64,000 nucleotides of DNA from Deltaproteobacteria bacterium (GTDB lineage: Bacteria > Myxococcota_A > JAADFL01), in assembly GCA_013152945.1 (NCBI GenBank), contig JAADFL010000212.1, forward strand, positions 1 to 64,000, written 5' to 3'. Below, piece by piece: positions 23,581 through 32,615 of this stretch (position 1 is the first letter of the stretch; the number at the start of each line of letters is the position of its first letter). The translations under genes were made by a program, and so were the position numbers. The notes under the pieces were generated by a model that was not told the origin of the DNA, searched no databases, and worked only from the letters and a program-made list of their open reading frames with translations.

Positions 23581-26094
23581 ATGGTTCGTCAATCCCCAGT
23601 AGTTCAGGTGTTCATCTTCAGGGAAGGACGATTCTGGGGCACTGAACTTTTTGCGCAACAGCAAATAATAATGGGAAGGAGCCCCGACGTAGACCTGCAA
23701 CTCGACGACGATGTCGTTTCGCGAACCCATGCGGCAATGTCACTTGAAGCAGGAAAGATGGTCTTGGAAGACTTAAGTAGCGCCAATGGTACATTTGTTA
23801 ACGGAGAGCCGGTGGAGCGTTGTTACCTGACTTCCAGGGACGAGGTTTCCATTGGCTGTTACACGTTCAAGTTCAAGGTGCTTGGTAAAAAGAAGAGCAG
23901 TGTACAGGCTGATGAAACAAAGCTCATTGACCGGGAAAAGGCATTGAAGAGTATCAAGGATGGTACGGCTCTTCCCCTGGAAGTTGAGGAAGAACCCGAA
24001 ACCATGGAAAGCGTAACCGTCCCGGGTACACCGAAAGGTCAGGATAAGCAGCCATCCAGGTCCAAACAGGAGGCTGGGTCCTTGTCATCCAAGCGCCTGG
24101 AACAGATGAAACGTAAAACTTCGGTGTACAAGGGAACTCCCTTTGAAGATGAGGTGCCTCTTCCTGCCAAAAAACCAAAATCAAGGCCCATTAAACAACT
24201 GGCGGATCACAGGCAGGAGATCCTGGCCGCCTTGAGACAGGAAACAGGGGGAGGGGCATTCGATCGATCAAAAACCGGGGACCAGTCATTGGTGGAGGAA
24301 GAAGTTGTTTCCTCCGAGAGCATGATTGAAGACGATGCCTCTCTTGGTGTTTCTGAAGAGGAACTCTATTCCTACTCCGGGGAATCCGGCAGAAAAGCGC
24401 TGCCCAAAAAGCGGCCATCTGCTGTTGAAGAGATTCATGCTTTCGGGGAAGGCCATAGAGATTACAAAGATGAACCCGAACAACCGTTATCCTCCTTTGA
24501 TGAATCTCTTGACGGGTTGGATAATCGTGACGCTGCTAGGGAAGCGCCGACTTTTGACCAAGACGATGTGGGAAACGATCTTGCAGGCACTTTTGCAGGG
24601 GAAGAGGCTGGTGCTCTTGAATCAGCCCCGGAAGAATACAGCGATTATGGTGATGAAGACGATGAAGATGAAGAAATGGTTCCTCCCGACTTCGTGGAAC
24701 CGTTTTCACTATTGAACAACTTGATAAAAGAAAACTTCAAGAGGCCCGTGGTCCAGACCGTCCCGGAACCGGTTGTCGAGATAATAGGTTACACATCCGA
24801 TCACAGTGTGGTGAGATTCGATCAAATCCGCAAGGGACAAAAATACAAGTTAGGACCCAGGGGGTTTGTCCTCAGTCATTTTAAGAATCAAGATACATGT
24901 AGAGTCAATTTCACTGATGCGTTTTCCGGGAAACTCCTGGCCAGCGGGAAAGCTCTTTCCCTCGACCAGCTTAAAAATGAAAGTAACATATCGAAGAAAA
25001 AGAAAGACGGAAATATCTACTCGTACAACTTGATGGAAGGAGACTACGCCAACCTGAAGCATGAAGGCGGAGGCTCCTTCCTGAGATTCGTCAAGCCGCC
25101 TAAATTGCCGCCTGCAAGGACGTCATTCAAGCTGGATACATTGAACATCAAGATATTTGGTTCCACTTTCATAGCCCATATTATATTTCTTGGTATACTA
25201 GGGTTGTTTTCGAGATCAGTGACTGCCGGTAATGATGTAGACTTGGATCGATTTGCCAAGGTGGCGGTAAAGTACGTCGAGATGGAAAAACCGGAAGAGG
25301 AGGCGGAGGTCCCGCTCGATCAACTCCCACAACCGGATAAGAAAGAAGAAATAAAGCAAGACAAGACCGAAGAGAAGAAGGCTCCTCCAAAGAAAAGACG
25401 AAGGAACAGGCGCAGCAAGAGCAGGCGGCGTGGCAGCGGAGGAGGAGGAGGCGGCGGCGGTGGAGCCGGAATAATGGCGGCCCTTGGCAACCTCTCGCAG
25501 AAAAAGGCCGCGACGAACATTGTTGCGGCTGTTTCCAACCTGGATGCAGTCCGTGTCCCAGGCGCCAGGTCGCGATTCAAGGTATCCGGACTGGTGACCA
25601 AGTTGCCGACCTCGAGCGTAGTGGTTTCAAGGGGGCGTGGTGTCGGAGTCAAGGCCGGAATAGATCTTCTACGGGGAGGTAAAGGCCGGGGCGGCAGAGC
25701 CGGTATCGGCCCAGGTGCTTTAAGAGGCGGAAAGGCGGGCCGGAGATCGGTAGGCGGAGTTGTATTCAAGGCGCCCAAGAGGCGAATAAGGGTAAGGGGA
25801 CATTTGAGTAAGGCTGCAATTGCAAAAGTGGTGAAACAACACCTTAGGGAAATACAGTATTGTTACGAAAAAGCGTTGCTGATGAATTCGAATTTACAAG
25901 GGAAGGTTCAGATGCAATGGACCATTTCTATTTCAGGGTCGGTAACCATTGTCAAGACCAAGCAAAACACCTTAGCAACGCCTGCTGTTGCAATGTGCAT
26001 TTCAGCCAAGATCAAGAGGTGGAAATTCCCGAAACCCAGGGGAGGCATAGTAGTGGTCACCTATCCCTTTATTTTCAATACGGTGGGCTTCTAA
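23581..26094 (+). CDS. FHA domain / TonB-like (AgmX/PglI C-terminal) envelope protein, GltG-like
   Basis: 837 aa. Order: FHA phosphothreonine-binding domain (about 25-95, with GRSPDVDLQL, SRTHA and SSANGTFVNG); a long acidic, probably disordered region (about 100-365); a second beta-rich cytoplasmic domain (about 385-510); one membrane helix (about 524-545); a Lys/Arg-rich then Gly9-containing linker; a long Gly/Arg-rich periplasmic spacer; and a C-terminal AgmX/PglI TonB-like domain (about 740-836, IQYCYEKALLMNSNLQGKV ... WKFPKP). This architecture fits the Myxococcus GltG/GltJ class that links the Agl motor to outer-membrane parts. The FHA domain implies control by Thr phosphorylation; no kinase is in the window. 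It overlaps the start of the next gene (TAATG). Confidence 0.88.
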   Translation: MVRQSPVVQVFIFREGRFWGTELFAQQQIIMGRSPDVDLQLDDDVVSRTHAAMSLEAGKMVLEDLSSANGTFVNGEPVERCYLTSRDEVSIGCYTFKFKVLGKKKSSVQADETKLIDREKALKSIKDGTALPLEVEEEPETMESVTVPGTPKGQDKQPSRSKQEAGSLSSKRLEQMKRKTSVYKGTPFEDEVPLPAKKPKSRPIKQLADHRQEILAALRQETGGGAFDRSKTGDQSLVEEEVVSSESMIEDDASLGVSEEELYSYSGESGRKALPKKRPSAVEEIHAFGEGHRDYKDEPEQPLSSFDESLDGLDNRDAAREAPTFDQDDVGNDLAGTFAGEEAGALESAPEEYSDYGDEDDEDEEMVPPDFVEPFSLLNNLIKENFKRPVVQTVPEPVVEIIGYTSDHSVVRFDQIRKGQKYKLGPRGFVLSHFKNQDTCRVNFTDAFSGKLLASGKALSLDQLKNESNISKKKKDGNIYSYNLMEGDYANLKHEGGGSFLRFVKPPKLPPARTSFKLDTLNIKIFGSTFIAHIIFLGILGLFSRSVTAGNDVDLDRFAKVAVKYVEMEKPEEEAEVPLDQLPQPDKKEEIKQDKTEEKKAPPKKRRRNRRSKSRRRGSGGGGGGGGGAGIMAALGNLSQKKAATNIVAAVSNLDAVRVPGARSRFKVSGLVTKLPTSSVVVSRGRGVGVKAGIDLLRGGKGRGGRAGIGPGALRGGKAGRRSVGGVVFKAPKRRIRVRGHLSKAAIAKVVKQHLREIQYCYEKALLMNSNLQGKVQMQWTISISGSVTIVKTKQNTLATPAVAMCISAKIKRWKFPKPRGGIVVVTYPFIFNTVGF

Positions 26095-26819
26095 TGGTCT
26101 GCGGAGGGACAAATAAATTGGTACATTCCTCTAGAGGTACGGGCGCGTTGAGGTTTTTCATTGCTCCCATGCTCTTTGTGATGTTGGCATACTGTCCGGT
26201 ATCACGCGCTGATGAGGATGAACTCGACTACGGCAAGATTTACGCGGTACAGCCGAGGGAATACCGAATGAACCACGAGTTCTCGCTTTCATTGGCCTTT
26301 TTGCCTCTTGATGCATTCTACAAATACTTTGCCATAGGTGGTGAGTATGTATTGCATATTGATGATTTCTGGGCTTGGCAGGTGATCCACTTTTCTTTCA
26401 GCCAGTACATGGACGTTGATACCGGGCTCAAAAAGGAATTGCATAAAAAGTGGGATGCCAGTGCCACCAGTACCCCTAAACTCAAGTATTTTCTGGATAC
26501 AAGCGTCATGTTGAAACTGCTCTATGGAAAAGCAGCAATAATGAATGATTACGTGGTGCAAGATGAGACATACTTACTTCTTGGAGCCGGTGTTCAACAT
26601 ATAGCAATGTTTTGGTTTCCTGCCGTAAATCTTGGCCTCGGCTTGAGAGTGTTCATCACCAAGACAATCTCATTGAGAGGTGAAGTCAGGGAATACATCT
26701 ATTTCGAGGAGGGAGCGCGCAGCAGTGGCGGAGGTGTACACAGCACTCTATATCTAGGGCTGGCTTTTTCCTACAATGCTTTTGCAGAGGAACCTCACAT
26801 TGAGGAAAAGGTGAAATGA
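26094..26819 (+). CDS. Outer membrane beta-barrel protein (first of tandem pair)
   Basis: About 241 aa. Signal peptide with likely cleavage after PVSRA, then alternating aromatic/polar strands ending in LGLAFSYNAF. It matches the myxobacterial-type outer membrane beta-barrel family to which GltA/GltB-like proteins belong. The ATG at 26094 overlaps the preceding stop; a TTG at 26118 with GGAGGG 8 bp upstream is an equally good start and gives a cleaner signal peptide. Tandem paralog of the next gene: both have L-PLDA-YK after the signal and a (M/I)LK-LYGK segment mid-protein. Likely outer-membrane component of the complex. Confidence 0.8.
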   Translation: MVCGGTNKLVHSSRGTGALRFFIAPMLFVMLAYCPVSRADEDELDYGKIYAVQPREYRMNHEFSLSLAFLPLDAFYKYFAIGGEYVLHIDDFWAWQVIHFSFSQYMDVDTGLKKELHKKWDASATSTPKLKYFLDTSVMLKLLYGKAAIMNDYVVQDETYLLLGAGVQHIAMFWFPAVNLGLGLRVFITKTISLRGEVREYIYFEEGARSSGGGVHSTLYLGLAFSYNAFAEEPHIEEKVK

Positions 26820-27541
26820 ATATGGTTACCCGCTTGAAATCTTGCGGTCTGTTTACTCTTTTCAGTTTAGCCTTGCTCATTGGATCAGCGCCCTGCCGGG
26901 CTGCCGACTCGAATAAGTCCGGAGACGAAGAAGTCTTTGTTGAGAAAAGTGCATATGGCCCGGTTCAAAAGAGAGTGTTCGCCCTGAAGCAGGAACTCTC
27001 TCTCGGGTGGGCATACCTCCCACTGGATGCTTATTATAAAGGTTATGGGGCGCAGATTGCCTATACCGTACACTTTGACAACACTTTTGCTTTGGAATTA
27101 TTCAGGGTGGGATGGTCTTATAACAAGGATACAAAACTAAAAACACGGCTCATCGAACAAATGCCTGACGTTTCTCCCACCGAGTTTCCGGCGATAGTCT
27201 TTTTTGAAAACACCGATTTGATAATGAAAATTCTCTATGGGAAACAAAGTTTATTAAACAGCTTTGTGCTCCACTATGAAATTTTTGTTGCGGCAGGAGT
27301 GACATTTGAATATTTGAATTCAGACAATATCACTCATGCGAAATCGGATAAGGATTATAATCGCCAATCGATGTTTCACTTTGGTATCAACGCCGGGATG
27401 GGATTCAGACTATGGTTTTCACCCAAGTGGTCTTTTGTGGTCGATCTAAGAGACAACTTGGCTCTCTTGAGTTTCACCGAAGATGAATTTCCACTGAAAA
27501 ATGCGGCGATGCTAGGGATTTCTATTGCGGTAAACCTTTGA
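26816..27541 (+). CDS. Outer membrane beta-barrel protein (second of tandem pair)
   Basis: 241 aa. The signal peptide ends near PCRAADS, then comes a barrel-like sequence with many aromatic residues. It shares with the previous gene the segments LSLGWAYLPLDAYYKGYG and LIMKILYGKQSLLN, so the pair arose by duplication. It overlaps the previous gene by ATGA. Candidate equivalent of the GltA/GltB pair; the two may form a hetero-oligomer in the outer membrane. Assignment rests on predicted topology and context. Confidence 0.82.
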   Translation: MNMVTRLKSCGLFTLFSLALLIGSAPCRAADSNKSGDEEVFVEKSAYGPVQKRVFALKQELSLGWAYLPLDAYYKGYGAQIAYTVHFDNTFALELFRVGWSYNKDTKLKTRLIEQMPDVSPTEFPAIVFFENTDLIMKILYGKQSLLNSFVLHYEIFVAAGVTFEYLNSDNITHAKSDKDYNRQSMFHFGINAGMGFRLWFSPKWSFVVDLRDNLALLSFTEDEFPLKNAAMLGISIAVNL

Positions 27542-27557
27542 GATAAAGGGGCTATCA

Positions 27558-29255
27558 ATGCGAATAAGATGGCTTTTTTCTGCTTGTATAGCCATGTCGG
27601 TATCGGCATTCATACCGGCAGGCAATACCCGGGAATTAAAGTTGACACATCAGACCGTCCAGGCAGAAAAGAACGGCGAAGACAAGGATAAGAACGGCGG
27701 ACAGGACAAGGACAAGAATAAGACCGGGGATAAAACCGGGAAGAAGACAGAGAAGAAGACAGAGAAGAAGACAGAAAAGAAGACAGAAAAGAAGACAGAA
27801 AAAGAGAAAAAAGCAGAAGAGGGATTGAGTGAAGAGGAGTTGAAAGAACTCGAGGGCAAGGTGGCAAAAGAGGAAAAGAAAGTAGGCCCGGAGGTTTTCG
27901 ACCAGGGAGTAAAGCTCTACTATGAGAAGAACTATGTCATGTCATGTAAGAAATTATGGGATTACATGGCCGGTAACGAGCCGGGTGCGGAAAAATACGG
28001 CTATGCTGAGTTCTTTATCGCTAAATCATTGGAAGGTCTTGGCTTTACCCATGCGGCTATGGAGTATTACTACAATGTCGCCAAGAACAGGACCAAGCCC
28101 GAATTGCTGCCTGATGCGCTTCATGCAATAGAAAAAATAACCAGGAATCACCCATTTGACCAGGGACTTATCCTGTTGGATCTAATCTATGATACTACGT
28201 TTGGATATATCCCAAAGGATCTTTTGAATTTCATTCAGTACTACCAAGGTCTCATGGACTACCGTAATGGTTTCATACGATGGGGAAAGAATCATTTTGC
28301 CAAGATCGAGAAAGATTCGTACTACGAGTACAAGGCTAGATATGTTAAGGCCGTGTACGAATTGGTAAAGTATAACCTTGAGGATGCAATAAAAATATTC
28401 AAGAGTATCTTGGCCTCAAACATCAAGCAGGCCGATGTGATCAATAATACGAGGCAAAGCATCGCACGAATACTCTTCGAGCAGAAAAAATACAAAGAAG
28501 CCTATGACATGTACGAAAAAATAAATTCGCCGATAGAAAAACAGGCGAGTGTTTTCATGGAAGAAGCATGGACCCAGTATTATCTTAAAAATTATCAACG
28601 GGCCATGGGCCTGCTCTATTCTTTGCAAGCTCCATCCTTCAGGCATTATTTGAACCCGGAGCGTTTTATAGTCAAGGCTTTGATTTACAAGAATCTATGC
28701 CATTACAATGCAGCCAAGGATGCTGTGGCGGAATTCCGGGAGAAATACAATGATGCCCTTGAATCCATATACAACCGAGTGGGTTTGGAACAGGATCCTA
28801 CTATCATGGATGGGGCTTTACAGGAACCGGAACTCGTGGAACTCAGCAAATTCAGGAATCTCTTGGATAACGAAGTATATTTGCTTGGTAATTATATCCT
28901 GGATTGGTCCGACAACGGCCTTTTGGATCACTTGGCAAAGATCTATGATCTCAAAATTCGTGAAGTTGACCGTAAGATCAAACAAAAACTTGACAAGGCA
29001 ATCAAGGCGTTTGCGGAAAAGCTGCTGGAATACCAGGAACAGATGAATCTCATGGATTACGAAATCGGCCTGGCCATATACAAGCGCATCAAGGGCACGC
29101 CTACTGAAAACAAGGAGCAAAAGGGAGAGAACGAAATCCCGTTTTATGGGGTCAACGTGTACTATCCGTTTGATGGCGAATTCTGGAACGACGAGATGCA
29201 TGATTTCCGCTTCTTCATTGAGGATCGGTGCTATGGCGAGGAGCGGTGGGAGTAA
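27558..29255 (+). CDS. TPR-repeat periplasmic protein with KKTE-repeat linker
   Basis: 565 aa. An N-terminal signal peptide (about 1-24) is followed by an extremely charged linker (about 35-110) that includes five copies of KKTE, then TPR-like helical repeats to the C-terminus (e.g. YVMSCKKLWDYMAGNEPG, KQADVINNTRQSIARI). AAAGGGG lies before the ATG. Probably a periplasmic scaffold, with the charged linker reaching through peptidoglycan or folding as a single helix. Position between the barrels and the giant TPR protein resembles GltE-GltD order, but sequence identity cannot be judged here. Confidence 0.8.
   Translation: MRIRWLFSACIAMSVSAFIPAGNTRELKLTHQTVQAEKNGEDKDKNGGQDKDKNKTGDKTGKKTEKKTEKKTEKKTEKKTEKEKKAEEGLSEEELKELEGKVAKEEKKVGPEVFDQGVKLYYEKNYVMSCKKLWDYMAGNEPGAEKYGYAEFFIAKSLEGLGFTHAAMEYYYNVAKNRTKPELLPDALHAIEKITRNHPFDQGLILLDLIYDTTFGYIPKDLLNFIQYYQGLMDYRNGFIRWGKNHFAKIEKDSYYEYKARYVKAVYELVKYNLEDAIKIFKSILASNIKQADVINNTRQSIARILFEQKKYKEAYDMYEKINSPIEKQASVFMEEAWTQYYLKNYQRAMGLLYSLQAPSFRHYLNPERFIVKALIYKNLCHYNAAKDAVAEFREKYNDALESIYNRVGLEQDPTIMDGALQEPELVELSKFRNLLDNEVYLLGNYILDWSDNGLLDHLAKIYDLKIREVDRKIKQKLDKAIKAFAEKLLEYQEQMNLMDYEIGLAIYKRIKGTPTENKEQKGENEIPFYGVNVYYPFDGEFWNDEMHDFRFFIEDRCYGEERWE
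27741..27800 (+). repeat. Tandem 12-bp repeat, 5 copies, encoding KKTE
   Basis: Five in-frame copies of AAGAAGACAGAR (two ending in G, three in A) at 27741-27800, inside the linker of the TPR protein. A 12-bp unit changes length without shifting frame, so copy number may vary between strains and alter linker length. Nearby DKDKNGG/DKDKNK codons are a looser repeat. Confidence 0.8.
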
Positions 29256-29259
29256 TATC

Positions 29260-32200
29260 GTGGTGGTGAGGAATATGAGAAGGAGCCTACCTGTCCTATA
29301 TTTGATTCTGATGATGTTTTCAACGCCGTTCTTGTGCGGTTTTTCATTAACCAAGGATGCCGAGGAGAAGTCTGAATTCATCGAAAGCCTGATGCAGGAC
29401 ATTGTCAAAGTGGATCACTCGATAGGAGTAACCAAGGAGCTGATCAGGAGATCCAAAAATGCCTCCTTCCTGCCTGATATCATTTTCAGGTTGGCAGAGC
29501 TTTACGTGGAAAAATCCAGATTGGTCTATTACCTGGAAGTAGAAACAAAAGGAGCTGATCAAGCTGTTTCGTCACCAGAGGCCAAGTTGCTGAAAAATGA
29601 GGCTATTACAATTTACCGGGATGTCATGCACAGGTTTCCGGAGTACAGGTACAACGACAAGGTTCTTTTCTTTATGGCACATGAATTTCACGAATTGGGC
29701 ATGCATGACGATATGCTGGACGCATATAAAAAGTTGGTGGACGATTATCCGAAGAGCCCGCTGGTTCTCGAGTCGTTATATATAATCGGAGACTACTATT
29801 TCAATCGTGACCAACTGGACGATGCAGAAAAATATTACAAGAAAATTCTCGAGTACAGGGAATCTCCGATTCATGACATGGCCAGGTACAAATTGGGTTG
29901 GATCTCAATAAACAAAGCACGCACAGACAAGAAGTATTGGCGAATAGCCATCAAGCTTTTCGAAAGCGTTGTCTTGTCAAAGAACACGACGGACAAGGGT
30001 ATTAAGGTCGATACCAACAAGATGGTCAATATCAAGCTCGAAGCGCTCAACGGGGTGGTATTTTGTTATACCGAGGTCTACAAACCGAAAAGGGCATTGG
30101 AATATTTCGAAAAGCTGGCCAGTTCGAAGCAACTTTATATGCATGCATTGAGCAAACTTGCGAATAGGTATTTCATCAAGGAACAGTTCGACAATGCTGC
30201 ATTGATCTATAGGCGGATAATAGCTCTTTCCAATGATGTGGAAAAGAATCTTGATTATGCACAACGAATTTATGACGCATCCAGTTTCTCGAAAAGAAAA
30301 GACAAGGTTGACGAAGACGTGAAGGCCATTGTAAAGGCGGCTGAAAATTATACCTATTCCTGGCGTATTCCGGAAGAAGAGAAAAAACAACTTGCCAAGG
30401 AATTCGAGGTGTACGCAAGGGATATCGTAACCAAGCTCCACATGTTGGCCAAAAAGCGTAATGAGAAGAGAGCCTTCAGAATAGCGGCGCGGGCTTATAA
30501 GGAATACCTGGATTTTTTTGATTATTCCCCCAAGTTCATTGAAATGAAATTTAACTATGCTGAAGCATTGTTTGATTCAAAGCAATATTTAAAGGCAGGT
30601 GAAGCGTACGAGGATGTGGCGCGACTGAAAAAGGAGAGCAAGGAAAGAAAGGACGCGCTTTATTCCGCCATCCAATCCTACCAGTACGCCCTGGGTGATT
30701 TGAAATACTTGACAAGGTTCGAGGTGGTGCAGGCCCGGCAGGGTTTAAAACAACTTGGTGCATATTTCGTAAAAAAATACCCCAAGGACCCAAAGACCCC
30801 GACAATAAAATTCAACGTAGCAAGAATGTATTACGACCAGGGCAAGTATAAACAGGCAATCGAGTCCTTCCTGGAATTCATTAAGCAATATCCAACAGCA
30901 AAAGAAGTGACGATTGCAGGCAACCTCGTGTTGGATTGTTATAAGCAACTGGAGGATTACAAGGGTTTGGCCAAACAGGCCAAAGCCTTTGCCGCGAATC
31001 AAAATATAAAGGATGAAAAGTTCAAACATGATGTATTGGCAATAGCGGACCAGGCAGAGGAAAGGCAACTCGACAAGGCAAGTCTCCAGGTGGCGGCCGA
31101 GGGTGGCAATGCCTTGGAGAAGCTTATTGAAATAGCAGACTCCGGGGACAGCGCGCTTAGTGAAAAGGCCCTTTATCGTTCCTTTGTTATGGCCAAGGAG
31201 AAACGAAACATCCAGATGGCTTTTAAGGCCGGTGCCCAGCTTGCGGCAAAATTCAAAAAGTCGAAGCACCTGCCTGATGTATACGCGACCTTGGGCAATT
31301 TTTCCGCCCAGACCGCGGATTTCGAGAGGTCCGCGTCCTTGTATGAGGATTTTTTCAGCCATTTTCCAAACATGCCCGAGGCAAGGGAAGCCATGTTCGC
31401 AGCGGCAACCTTTCATACTTATCTGGGACAGTATAGAGAAGCAATCAAGGACTATCGAAAGCTGTTGGAAAAGGAGACCGGGCAGAGAAAGGGTGAAATA
31501 CTGATTTCCATCACAGAGGCCTATGCGAACATGGAAGACTGGCGAATGGTCATTACCATGGCAAAAAAGGCCTTGGCAGAGATTTCCGACAGCGTCAAGG
31601 CACACCTGCTATTGGCAAAGGCTTTGGAGAAAAGGGGTAAAATAGCAAAGGCCAAGGAAGCATACATGATGGCAGCAAGCGTGGGCGGAGGGTCTCCGCA
31701 AGAGACGCATCTCGCAGCAGAAGCTCAATTCAGGCTCGGTGACATCATGTTCAGCGAGTACAAGGATATCAAGTTCGGTGCCGGAGAAGCTGACGATGTA
31801 ATCTTTCAGAAAAAGATGCAGAAGTTGGGACAGGTAGAACAATTCTATGCCGGTGTGGTCCAGATGAAGGATCCTGAATGGGCAATAGCATCCCTTTACC
31901 GGCTGTCCAAGCTCTATGAGGATTTTGCTTCTTTTCTGAAAAAAGCTCCGATTCCCAAGGATCTGAAAGGAGCGCAAAAAAAACAATACAAGCAGATGCT
32001 GGCTAATCAAGTGAAAGAGCAAAGCATGACGGCAAAAACATACTTGAGTACTTGTGTTAAGACCGTGCGTCAGAAAAAGGTTTTCGGTCCGTTTGCACTG
32101 GCTTGTATCAGGAATGAACCTCCGGTAGAGCAGGTGGTGAGACGAAGATCTGCAGGCCGGGCCAATGTTTCTCGTGTTACGGACTTCAAAAACAAGCTGC

Positions 32201-32589
32201 TTAAAAATCCGGCTGACTTGGAGGCCATGGATAAGTTGGCCATGGCTTCAATCGAGAGCGGGGACTACTACATGGCCAAGCTTGTGCTTAGCCGGGCACT
32301 GGAGACAAGGGAAAGTCATGCCCCCAGCTTAAACCTCATGGGTGTCGTGTCGCTCTATATGGGGGATGACCAGGACGGTTATAATTATTTCAAGAAGGCC
32401 CTGGAATCAGACGTTCAGTTGTTGCCTGCAAGAATGAATTTAGCGGCCCTGTTCGTGAAATATCAAGACCTGACAAGGGCCAGGGCTACTGTCAAGATGA
32501 TTAGAGCGAGACTGAAGACGGCAGATCTGTCGACACCGGACTTTCATCCAATTGTTAGAGATGCGGTTGAGACACTGAAGTTGAGGTGA
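29260..32589 (+). CDS. Giant TPR-repeat periplasmic protein (GltD/AgmU-like)
   Basis: About 1109 aa. An N-terminal hydrophobic signal (MRRSLPVLYLILMMFSTPF) is followed by TPR repeats over nearly the full length, with typical residues in e.g. YKKLVDDYPKSPLVLESLY, QAIESFLEFIKQYPTAKE and YKKAL-type pairs near the C-terminus. The GTG at 29260 is chosen, 4 bp after the previous stop and 7 bp behind GGGAG; the ATG at 29275 is an alternative, and ATG codons further upstream lie inside the previous gene. Such a long periplasmic TPR solenoid could span the periplasm. In Myxococcus, GltD (AgmU) is the comparable large TPR protein of the gliding complex. Confidence 0.83.
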   Translation: MVVRNMRRSLPVLYLILMMFSTPFLCGFSLTKDAEEKSEFIESLMQDIVKVDHSIGVTKELIRRSKNASFLPDIIFRLAELYVEKSRLVYYLEVETKGADQAVSSPEAKLLKNEAITIYRDVMHRFPEYRYNDKVLFFMAHEFHELGMHDDMLDAYKKLVDDYPKSPLVLESLYIIGDYYFNRDQLDDAEKYYKKILEYRESPIHDMARYKLGWISINKARTDKKYWRIAIKLFESVVLSKNTTDKGIKVDTNKMVNIKLEALNGVVFCYTEVYKPKRALEYFEKLASSKQLYMHALSKLANRYFIKEQFDNAALIYRRIIALSNDVEKNLDYAQRIYDASSFSKRKDKVDEDVKAIVKAAENYTYSWRIPEEEKKQLAKEFEVYARDIVTKLHMLAKKRNEKRAFRIAARAYKEYLDFFDYSPKFIEMKFNYAEALFDSKQYLKAGEAYEDVARLKKESKERKDALYSAIQSYQYALGDLKYLTRFEVVQARQGLKQLGAYFVKKYPKDPKTPTIKFNVARMYYDQGKYKQAIESFLEFIKQYPTAKEVTIAGNLVLDCYKQLEDYKGLAKQAKAFAANQNIKDEKFKHDVLAIADQAEERQLDKASLQVAAEGGNALEKLIEIADSGDSALSEKALYRSFVMAKEKRNIQMAFKAGAQLAAKFKKSKHLPDVYATLGNFSAQTADFERSASLYEDFFSHFPNMPEAREAMFAAATFHTYLGQYREAIKDYRKLLEKETGQRKGEILISITEAYANMEDWRMVITMAKKALAEISDSVKAHLLLAKALEKRGKIAKAKEAYMMAASVGGGSPQETHLAAEAQFRLGDIMFSEYKDIKFGAGEADDVIFQKKMQKLGQVEQFYAGVVQMKDPEWAIASLYRLSKLYEDFASFLKKAPIPKDLKGAQKKQYKQMLANQVKEQSMTAKTYLSTCVKTVRQKKVFGPFALACIRNEPPVEQVVRRRSAGRANVSRVTDFKNKLLKNPADLEAMDKLAMASIESGDYYMAKLVLSRALETRESHAPSLNLMGVVSLYMGDDQDGYNYFKKALESDVQLLPARMNLAALFVKYQDLTRARATVKMIRARLKTADLSTPDFHPIVRDAVETLKLR

Positions 32590-32615
32590 ACCCGGTTTCA
32601 GGGGCTGGAGGCGAT

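Noticed and set aside
25320-25778. Pro-rich minus-strand open frame
   Set aside because: Mirror of the Gly/Arg-rich spacer of the FHA-TonB protein.
27741-27800. CRISPR-like repeat
   Set aside because: The 12-bp units are contiguous with no spacers and encode an in-frame KKTE repeat.
30745-31605. 286-codon minus-strand open frame
   Set aside because: Antisense to the giant TPR gene; rich in Cys, His and Leu as expected of a reversed TPR sequence.
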